Source of the DNA: Diadema setosum
Lineage: Eukaryota > Echinodermata > Echinoidea > Diadematoida > Diadematidae
Direction: 5' to 3'
Length of the DNA stretch: 64,000 nucleotides
Assembly: GCF_964275005.1 (NCBI RefSeq)
Contig: NC_092693.1
Span: 22,896,835-22,960,834, forward strand
The notes under the pieces were generated by a model that worked only from the letters and a program-made list of their open reading frames with translations, ran no database searches and was not told the DNA's origin. Positions 50,252 through 62,200 of the stretch are shown here, one piece after another. Both the position numbers and the translations under genes were made by a program. Every line of letters begins with the position of its first letter. Within the stretch, counting starts at the first letter, position 1.

Positions 50252-53200
50252 AAGACAATTTCCAGGTATACTGCTTGCCAGAATCTGGCAAGCAAATAAT
50301 TTAAAAGCCACCCTTTCTCCTCACATTTTCCCTCCAACAAACCCATGAAATCATGCATACTCAATCTCAAACCAGGGACTGTTTAGCGATGTAACAATTT
50401 CAACCTTACTGTCGAACACTTAGTGCCTATTGCATATTGCGATGCAACACCAACACACATTGCTATTGAAGAAAGTTTGCTTATATTCCAATACAATGTG
50501 CGTCTAAATAATGTTCTGTGGTGACAAAGGCGAATTTTTGACAGTAAAAAATAAGAAGCGGCAGCAGAAGAAACTGCCTGCCGCATGCCATTTCAGCCCG
50601 ACCAGACGCGCGACGCTGTTAGTACGCTGTGCGAATCTCTACGTACAGCAACTGGGCTGTGTATACTCGCGGGAATGCCGTGGCGTGGTGTGTACCAGCG
50701 CTGCATCCACCGGACTAGCAATGGCCGCGCACACACAGCGCATCTGCACACATGTGATTGTCATGTACCGTATACATGTATGGATTGCGTGCACAGAACC
50801 TACTACTGTACGGAATATCGTAGCATGCAGCAGCATGATGTACGGTGAATGACGGTACGGTGCTTACAGGGCCAGGGTAAGGGAAACTTGCCGAAACCTT
50901 TACAAATTATGTTTACGAACCAAAAGAAAATGAAATTGCTTGAATGAAACGTATGCAAAAATTGTTTCAGTATTTTCGGGGGTGCGTCAAATGTACCGAG
51001 GATGTCCGTCAAAAAAGTGACCGAGGTGTGCGTCACTTTCAACGTGTTGTCCGTCAAAAAAGTGACCGTGGTGTTCGTCACTTGCAACGTTTTGTCCGTC
51101 AAAAAAGTGACTGTGGTGTCCGTCAAAAACCCCGTGTGGTCAGTCAAAAAATGACCATGACGCACCCATGTCCGGGGGTAGTGGGGTGCGTCATTACATT
51201 GACAAGTGCATAACAACAGAGGACATGCCAACTCGCTGGCTTGCATAGCTCCAAATTTCCCACATGGATGGTAATCCCCAGCCTAGGTTATTCTCTACTT
51301 TCCCCTCAACCCTTACATGGCTCTCAAACTGCCACTACATTTTAGTCTATGTTACAAAAATGTTCACCAAGAAAGGTAGATTTCTATTCATTTTATGACA
51401 GCTCACAATCATCCAAGCAGTATGTAGTGCGATATTACAGAGCTATTATGCCCTACTGAGTCCAGGAAAGCGACAACTACTGGGTATAAATATTGCATTA
51501 GAGAATACTACATGTAATTACAACGGTACCACAAATTAGCAGCTTTGTAAGTGTATCTATTGACACTTTTCTCAAGTTATACTCAGGGACGGATCCAGGA
51601 ATCCGTAAAGGGGAGGCGCCTTTACAAAAGGGGGCGCATGCGCCCCCTATTTTTTCTTTTTATATCTTTTGTTTTAACAAGAAATAAAGAAGGGGCGTGT
51701 GCCCGGTGTGCCTCCCTCTGGATCCGCCACTGATACTAATGACATTGAAGTCTTCCCAACTATCTCCATGGCAGAGACAGCAACAGAAAAACAGGTTTGG
51801 CCGGATATCAGATTCTATGACATCACAATTACCTCAGGCATTTCCTGAAAATGCCTCTTTACATGACACTATTTTCGGGTTTGCATTCAAGCTAGAAATA
51901 TCACTCAACTACAAATACCATACCCCTGCCCCAAAATATGCTGAAGTGGTAGCTTTTATGCAAGATTTTTCCTTAATGTGTTGCTTTCACAGCAATGAAC
52001 TTTCTGCCAGTCATATCAAATATATATTGGTACCAATACGAATATGTGTGCTAAAGTAATTGACAATGCTTAAACACGGGGAACTTGTTTGCTGCGCAAA
52101 GGTTTTTCCCACATTTTTGGTCACACAATGCCGCTCCCATGGTAACCTTTCTGGCACCCTCTGAGGAGATGCAACTGTTTTGCTCATCAGTTTCTCAATA
52201 CCAACAATTGTGCCAAGTAGCACTTGAATCGCTCAAAAAACTGGGGAAGTTGTTTTCTCTGCAAAGCTTCTTCTTGGCTTGGTTGCCACTTTACCGTAGA
52301 GGAAGATAATTTTCGCGGCATGAAAATTTCATGATTGCCACAAGCATCCAATGCATATAGTGTACATATCGACATTCGTATGCATTTTAATTTCGCGATC
52401 GTTGGCTCTTGGGAAATTTGCGAAAACTAAAATGTGCGTGAACATTTCTGGTTCACAGTATGTCAGTATATTGTTACATTAACACACTTTCTGTCACTCT
52501 CAGAAAGTCTTGCACATTGGAATAAATTGAATTCATTTGTTTTACATGGCCACTAAGGAAACAAGAGTGTGCTTGTACGCAAGCAACCTTGGGACCGATG
52601 ACTTTAAAGGGAACCCAAAGAGCAATGTGGATTGAGTGAAAGCAGCAACATTAGTAGAACACATCAGTGAAATTTTGAGGCTAATCGCACAATCAATGCA
52701 CAAGTTTATATGAATTTTTAAAGTTTTTATGTTGGAACCGCTGAGTGAGGAGACTACTAGAGGTTATGACATATCAGTGGACAGCAATATAAAGAAAATA
52801 TATAGGGAATTCAATAGAAATTTATTTTTCATGAAAATTACATATTCCATCAACTTGATACTGACATATGTTACGGGTAGCAATTATTCCCCCTGCTTTC
52901 TGAAAGCGGTTAGTCAAGTGCTCTTCCATTTTGCTAGAAAAGTTAATTTTTGTGGAATTTCCTTTATATATTCTTTATATAGTTGTCCACTCATACGTCA
53001 TAACCTCTAGTAGTCTCCTCTTCCAGTGGTTCCAACAGCAAAACTTTAAAGATTCATAACTTTTGCATCGATTGTCTGATTTTCCTCAAACTTTCACTGA
53101 TGTATTCTACTAATGTTACTGCTTTCATTCAATCTACATTGCTCTTTGGGTTTAGGTTCCTTTTAAAGCCAGAAACACCTCCTCTATTAAAAACATCAAT

Positions 53201-56200
53201 TTCTTTTTTTTTTTTAACCTCTAAGTCAGTTACAGAGATACAATGATCTTTGACCCTATAAAAGATGGAACATTGAGAGCAGCATTACCAAAATGCACAG
53301 GAATCTAGATTTGACCATCATACACCCAAGTACAAAATTTCAATAATATTTGTATAAAATTTCAACAATATCCATTATGAAAAACTAACTGTATGGCAAG
53401 CACAAGACATCCACCAAATACTGTAAAATTGGAAAATTTCGCAGTGTTGAAATTTTCATGCATTTTGCGCAACCAGAAACTAGCGTGAAAATAAAAGCAA
53501 TGTGAATATTTTTGCTTGCCAGACGTCTCAGTAGTTGATGTCTGATTCCACGGAATTAAAAACACGCGAAACTCATCATACCCAGCCGAGAGTGAAAAAT
53601 TAGTCGTGTGAAAATATCCACTTTTACAGCATGACCTTTGACCCTATAAAAGGCAGAACATTGGAAGCAGCATAACAAGAAACAATGGAGTCTAAATTTC
53701 ACCATGATGCAGATCCATATGTTTTGAAAAATCCATCAAGAAATGTGAAATGTTGAGCACACACAAGAAATTAAATATGGTGGCAGCCTTTGGCCCAATA
53801 AGAGACAGGACACCGAGGGCAGCATAACCAAAATTAGCACAGGTCTCACATCTATTGATTCTCAATAAACATATATGCTAAAAACATAAGATTAGGAAAA
53901 TATATACAATACAATCAGATTCAGTGTTTTTGTGTTTCATATAGTAGGCCCATTTAATTCACTTTAGTTCTGAAAAGGGAAGATTTTCTGTTTAAATTCC
54001 CCTCAGATGTCCTTGATAAAAGAATCTGGTTTTACCAAGCTCAAAAGTTCAATGGGTGTTCTGAATCTACATCAAAACAAATGTATTCCCCCCACATCTA
54101 AAAGAAAGTGCATCCAGCCTCCAAAATGAGGTATGTTTTACAGCTCGGGATTCCCCATTAAACACATCTTATTTGTTTCTAACATGCTGGTATGGCCTGT
54201 CGGTACAATTTTCTAGATTTATGTTACGTCATTGATATGAAAAAGTAAAGGGGTTTACCATAAGCTTGTCCACTTTAATCACTGGGGTAAGACCTACAGC
54301 TTCAAGAAATTACAAGTATTCATGTCTGTGCAAAACTTGAATGAAGTCCATTGAGATATGCGGCCAGTAGAGTACAGACAAGGAGACTCTTAAAATCTGT
54401 ATCAGGGCGATTACCTCCCGAGGACAGGGGGTAATTGCCCTAGACCCCCTAAAATCAACCATTTTACATTTATGCAAAACAAGCATACAAGTTACCATCA
54501 AAAGTTACAATAAAGAGCTAAATTTTGAAATAATACCACTGAATCAATAGATATGACTCTATAACAAACTTGAATGACCTCCGTCAAGAAACTCAGCCCA
54601 TAGGCCACACACACACAACACCGACAAAAATCTGACCTTTGACCTTATTAAAAAAAGCAGACATCTGGGGGCAGCATCATTAAAAACAATAAAGGGGTCT
54701 GAATTTCACCATGATGCACCTCCATTATGAGTTTTGAAGAAAATGATCTAGCAATGTGCATTGTAGAGCACAGTAATGGAATAAAATCAGGGGTAGCATC
54801 ACCAAAAATTATAGGGATTCATATTCAACTATGTTGAAACTCTGCAAAAATTTTTAACACAATCTGTTCAGGAGTGTGGCTAGTAGAGTGCACACAAGCA
54901 GATGCTAAAAAAAATAACATTAACCAGTATGTCAAAAGATGGATTAAGCAAGGGTGCTACCACCAAAGTTACAAGAAGCTCGATCTTTTAATGGTACACC
55001 TCCGATCGGAATTTGAATAAACTCCGTTAAGGAACGAGGCTAGTATTGCGCACACAAAATGTGATTGGGCAGCGGCAGCACAACACTGCTAAATCTAAAG
55101 TATTCTCCAATACATGTACAGTTGAACCTCTATTATCCGGCCTCCCTTTATCCGGATCTCTCTATTATCCGGACGCAATCTCGCCGTGATTTTTTAATCT
55201 TTTTTTTAATAATTACGGGAGGAAAGGGGGATTCCCAACGGATACATTTCTTAATAATTATTTAGGTAAATCATCCCAAGAATTTATAAAAGAAAATGAT
55301 TTCATTCTTGCAAACACGAACCTCTATTTTGGGGTCTGTTACTGTGTGTAACAATGAAAAGGTTGCAGTATACACATTACTACATGTGGTACTACAATGG
55401 GCTACATCAGTACAGTGTACATGTGTATGTATATGTAGACTCTAAGCATTGAGTCTCCCGTATCCGGCCAAATCCCTTATCCGGACGAGCCCCGGTCCCG
55501 ACTTGTCCGGATACGAGAGGTTCAACTGTACCAGGTAAACAATCGATCAAAATGGCCATGTGCTATGGATTGGATATTTTGCATGTTGCACATATCATGT
55601 CCTTCTTGTCATATGATGCCAGGCATAAGATCTATACTGCCCTAATTTGGCGAAAGGAAGCAAGTGACATACCATCCAAATTTGACTTATTGATCATTTA
55701 AGTGAGAGTAACTTTCCCGGTATAAGTACCTCATGAGAGGCTCAATATAAAGTCGAGAGGGAGGTCACCTGACTTGATTGGGGACTTTTGTGTGTGTCAT
55801 GTGACTGCCTTTTAACCAATCGCGTTGTCATAATTCATCATGCCAGAAATAAAGCCATAGCAGTCCCTCTAAGACCTTTGGCTCGAGATATGATCTGCTC
55901 CCAGCCGTCATTAGTTCCATAACAATAACAACTGCGGTCATTAAGAGAAGTAAAAATAGCCCAACATGATTACGATACACTTTGCATATTATTTCTAAAT
56001 ACACATTCCTCTTCTTCTCCAAGGGTAAGGAAAAAATTCACAACACTAAGGCTTCTTCCAGAGCTCATTGTTTTCTACTTTTTTGTGTGTTTTATTTGGG
56101 ACAAAGTTCCTGGTTCTTAAAGATTACAATTAGATACTTGATCCCTCTAGTTTGGTCATCAGGTAAATATTAAAAAAACAAAAACAATCTGCAAAGTGGG

Positions 56201-59200
56201 ACTCTTTCAACAAATATTAACTTTTCGTGGCTAAGTAGAGCTAATCCTGAACATCCAAAACATTAAGTGCTTTTATAAGAGTACAGTGACTGTAAGATAT
56301 GGTCACATGATTTGCTCCTTGGCATAGGTTTTGTGACATGAGACAAACATCATCAGACAATTGGGGGTGGGGGTGGGGGTGGGGGTGGGGGTGGGGGTAG
56401 GGGTAGGGGTGGGGGTGGGGGTGGGGGGAACCATGCACATCATTTTCAGTTCCACATTGGTCTGTGTTCATGTGACAACATACAGGAGAAGGGGGCCACC
56501 AATACTCATCCTTTAAAGTGAGGGAGATTATTCCAAAGAATAATCGTGGAGAAGCTTTTGTGCTAGATGCATCTTAATGGGCAAAAATAAGTCCCAAATC
56601 AAGGAGATTTGTTATATTCTGTTATCGCAGATCATAGATCACAACATCAATCCCTTCTCCTTCTTCGCAAAGTTAATAACCCCTAATACAAAATGTGATG
56701 ACAGGTCTTTTTCATTTGCTGCCCAAAGATTGTGAAACTCACTACCACAGCATATCCGCCAGTCATCTACATTGGTTTCATTCAAATTCTCTCTAAAGAT
56801 TTATTTGTGAAGAAAACATTTTTTGTGTATGTTATGTACATGAATGAAAACAGTTTATGTTGTGTGTTGTATGATTAGATCTACTTTTATTATGCTGAAT
56901 GTAATTTGTCAATTTTTTTTTTTGTGATAATATTGTAAAATGGTAAGATTTACTGTAAAGCGCATAGGGAATTAATTTGTCATATGCACTGTACAAGCTA
57001 AATTATTATTATCATTATCTGGACATGAAGAGATTGTTAAGTTTTCAGGAAGCCTCCTGCGGAATCAAGGAGACCTGGTAGAAAGAATTAACCCGTTCAG
57101 GACGGACTGATTTTGCTATAACGCGCATTTCCCATAGACACCTGCCCGAGTATTCTCGGGACTCGTGTTCGACGGGTTAAGGATAACTCTGCTCTCGAAG
57201 AAAGGAGAGAAAACTTGACAACTTTCAAAGTCCACAGATGAGAGAGTATGACTGACAGAGACAAAGAGAGAGATAGATTGACAGACAGCACATATGGGAC
57301 CCGCTACAACAAAAGGATCCTAAAGTCGCTGACGGCTGAGCTGAGAAAATCGAGTTTGAAGTCACATCATCAAAATTGGTCAAAACAATCGGATTTCTGT
57401 TTTTGCCATGATGTTGTAGTCTAATGTTCTGTCTATCATCTGCCGAAATTTCGAAGCTAAATGATCAAAGGAAAGTTGAGAAATCAGCGTTTTTCTGGGC
57501 CATGATTTTCCGACTTTCAACGTAACAGAAACGTGTCCGAAGATTTGGATTTAGCGCCGCAGCTAGACTCATACCTGCCAACATTTCAAGATGAAATATC
57601 TTACTCGTGGATTGCAAAAATCTTATTTTGTATTCAAACTGAAGTTAAAAATCTTACTTTCGGTTAAATCTTCAGAAAATACACATGAAAGGTATATCTT
57701 AATATTTTTTTAAAATCTGATTTCTCTGACAGAAAATCTGATTTTGCTATTTTTAATGTAAAAAAATCTTACTGAATCTGATAAAATCTTACTAGTTGGC
57801 AAGTATGTAGACTCCGCCCCTAGCAACGAGGGAGTGATCTTATTGGTCAGTGCGTGGCATCGTGATTACTGATTGGTCATGCATAGACCGCTGGTGCTAA
57901 GCTTGAATGAACATCGCGGAGGTCGCTAGGAGCATGCCTTCTATTGTCAATCGGTGAAAACTGTCTCGCCTCCCCTTGATCATGATAGCGTCGGAAGGAA
58001 AACTTTGAAGGCGTTTTTCTCGAAACTCTGATTTCCTCAACTACTTGACATGCGCTAATGAAATTATCTATATCTCCGCAACCGAGTACTTTTATGACTC
58101 GTGTTATATATGAAATTAAAGAAGAAAAGTCAGGGAATAATGTCATGCCATTTTCAGAAAATTGTCCTCCCCCGACTTTCGGATCCTTTTGTTGTAGCGG
58201 GTCACATATAATGATAGAGAGTATGAATAAGACCCACATGACTATATCTAACGCTGGCTGTGTATGCATTCATAGCTAATGTTGTTACACCTTTGCTTGA
58301 AACCCGGAAATAAACTTGATTTATGCCTACCGGTAGTGGAGGGTAGGGGGTAGAAACTTTGATGATATCATTCAATGAGTATAAAACCTTTAATACGTTA
58401 AAGGACAAGTTCACCTTCATAGACATGTGGGTTGAGTGAATGCAGCAATATTAGCAGAACACATTAGTGAGAGTTTGAGGAAAATGCGACAATCCGTTCA
58501 AAAGTTATGAATTTTTAAAGTTTCTGCTCAGTCATGGCTGGATGAGAAGACTACTATAGCTTGTGATGTCACATGAGTACAACGGTATAAAGAAAGAAAG
58601 TATAAAGAAAATTCACCTTATTTTCACTTTTCTCGCATAACAAAAGAACACTCGACTTCTCTCTTTCAGAAGGCAAGGGGAATAATATTATCCTTAACGT
58701 ACATCAGTAACAAGTTCAAGAAATGTGTACTTTATTAAAAAAGTAAAATTTTGTGAAATTCTCTTTTTATTTTCATTATATGGTTGTACGCATGTGACAT
58801 CACACACTGTAGTAGTCTTCTGATCCAGCAGTAATTGCGCAGATATTTAAAAAATTAATAACTTTTGAATGGACTGTCGGATTTTCCTCAAACTTTCACT
58901 GTGTTCTACTAATATTGTTGCATTCACTCAATCCACATGTACATGAAGGTGAACTTGTCCTTTAAGCTTTGTTACAATTTTATTTTGTTTCTCGATGCTG
59001 AATGGAAATTGCCTTGTAACTTAAAAAATGTAAAAACGTTGTCTGAAATGCCAAATAACAGTGGTGATGATGATAATAATGATGATACTGAAAAAATAAA
59101 CCTGAAAATTGTACTTACAGAATTCCTCATACTCTCCAAGCAATTTATAAACCAAAAAATAATGTCAGATGCATGGTCATGAAAAATATCTTGGGGGTGG

Positions 59201-62200
59201 TTGTACTATCCAAGTTAGCTTGGTATTAAGCTCTAGCCGCCATAGCACTGTACAGAAAGTCTTGTTGTTTCAACATGTTGCTGGCATCTTTGTCCGTTAT
59301 ATAGTACAACCAATATATCATAAGGATGCAAATTGTATATTTTGCTGATCTAGAGGACCTAGGTATTTATATATCTTTGTGACATACTGTATATGCCATA
59401 TATTTCGCAAGTCTAAATTTTCGCAAATCGGGAATTCCCAATGATTTCGCGAGTGGTTAAATTCGCGATCCTGGAGTCCTGTAATGAACAGAGAAATGTA
59501 CATGCGTACATCACATTCACATCGGGATCAGAGTCAATATTTTTGTGTGTCTTTAATTTCGCGAATAGCACCCGATTTGCTAAAGTCGCGAAAATAAAAA
59601 CCTCCCAAAATATTCGGCGTATACAGTAGTATGAACGCACCACATCACACTCAATTTACTGAAATTGGCAGACATTTGCAGACAACAAGCTCCACAATCT
59701 TCTGACTCTCATGAATACTCACAAGATGTCTGCTTTTGGTTGGGCATGGTTATTTTTGACCATCTGTCTAAAACACATATTACTATGAAATATAACTGAC
59801 ATATATACTTCTGCACAAAACATTAAATAAAACCAAATCCCAAGTAAATGTGGATTGAGTGGAAGCAGCAATATTAGTAGTTCCATGCCAGTGAAAGTTT
59901 GAGGAAAATTGGACAATTGATTTAAAAGTCATGAATTGTTTTGATTCTGTCACTGCTGGATGGGGAGAATACTATTCTCCATGATGTCACATTGGACTAC
60001 TAATAATAGAAAAAGAAAATGTAAGGAGAATTCCACAAAATTTCATTTTTCATAAAAAAATACACATTTCATTGACTTGTTACTGACATATGTTTAGGGT
60101 AATATAGTTCAACCTGCTTTCTGAAAGAGGTAAGTCCAGAGCTCTTTCATTATGCTCAAAAAATTAAATTAAGTTGAATTTTCTATATATTTTCTTTACG
60201 TTGTTGTCCAATACGATGTCATGACGTGCAGTCTCCTTATATCCAGTGAGGGCTGCACCGAAACTTAAAAAATGCATTAGTTTTGAATTGATTGTAACTT
60301 TCACTGATGTGTTCTGCTTTCAGTTGATCCACATTTATATTTAGGCTTTGGTTTCCCTTAATACCTGACTACGCAAAGTACATGCCAATAAAAACAATGA
60401 CTTGATTTTTGAACAAGCAATACCAGGTGCCAAGCCACAACAAACCCTATGCACGTGACCAGATATTGGCATCAAATCACTATGGGGATTCCCCTGATGT
60501 AATGTACTTTGAGGGAAATCCCCACACCATGACATGTCCTACTTTAATAAGGCAGAGAAAGGACATGATAGGGTGTCTGTGAATCTACATAACTCTCTGA
60601 CTATGTCTGTGTCTCAGATTAAAAAGAAAAATCCAAGAAAAATAACAAAGAGTTCACTCATTGTGCACAACTTGTTACATACACACACATCCTCCAGTTT
60701 TCAAACACATTAACACATACATACAAAATACAGCATGCACACTGAGGTTCGCCCATGTTTATAGCTACCATACGCTTCCCACATTCACATCTTTATGGGT
60801 TATCCTACTAGTGATATATTCACTACACATCATTGGAGTTTGTTATAAAATGAGATTCATAACAGCCAACAGCAGACACTCATGTTAGTAGCAAGGACAG
60901 ATTTTTGTACTTTTTAATCTTTTCTATTTTTTTGAATGGGGGTATTCATTTTCTTTTAAAAAAGATACTGCCACAGGTAAATCCAAACTCGAAGTTATAT
61001 TGGTTGTGGCTTAGCAGTATGACAACATTACAATAGACTGATAAATACTGGATACAACAAAAAGCCAGTAACGACACCAATCAATGTCACTTTGGACAAC
61101 GCTGCAGTCAGACACAATCAGTTACAAATCACAAACATAAGAATGACATTGACAGTGTGGTCTGTCATACCACAGTGTACACGGGAGTGTATTAACTGTC
61201 TTTGACTTGCAGCTTTTCTGCACATTCAAACCAAGATTACTTCGTGCTGAACAAATAAATTACCATACCAAGGAAGAATCGTGGTGATATTCATGCCAAA
61301 GATATCAGAATTTCTCATATCAAATACTTACAACATAGGAAAACATAAAAGAGAAGAATGAGAACAACAAGAAGAGAAGAAATACAAGGACAACAGAAAG
61401 AAAAGAAGAGAAATAGGAGGAAAAGAAGACAGTAATGAAGTTCATGAAACTACTAAGAAAAAGAAGAAGAAGAAGAAGATGAAGAAGAGAAGACAGAAGA
61501 TGATGAAGAAGAAAAGAAGGAGAAGGAAAAGAAAATAGTGATGACGATGATGAAAAACCAGAAAGGAAGGAAAGAAGAAAGAAAGGAGATGACAATCTAA
61601 TCTGGCCATCCTACCTTCATGATGTCTGACAGATTTTGAAGAACAGGCGGCTTTGGTGGGGGAGAGACGCCGCCATCTGACCCTTGGTCAAGAGGTTCCA
61701 CAGTTGTCACTCCAAGCTCACTGGTCAAGATGTAACATACAGCCTGTGCACCCTGTGAAACATCAATTGTATGCCTCATGACTTCCAAAGATATGAGTCA
61801 CAAAGGAAGGAACAGAAGACTTAATTCTACTTATGAAGTGTTTGTGCACACTTGCATATTATAATATGTCATCTATGACACCTATATCACTTCTTAAAGG
61901 GTACCTTCAGGTATGGACTTTCTCTTCGCTGCGTGACAGATTTGCTACTCATAAGCATATATCACAAGTATTTTCATTTAAAACATTGACTCCAGAAAAG
62001 AAAGATGTTTGCACCATGTTTTGCCAGGTTGATGCACTGTAGCAATACATCATTTGATGCAATCAATGTACTGCAGAGCAATACATCATGGGCCCCTTCA
62101 TGCATGAAGTTGCAATCATCCCGGTGCAATCGTGATAATATAGCTAGTGTAAACCAACTGAATGTACGAGTACGCAGCCAATGCTTGGCTATTATCCATA

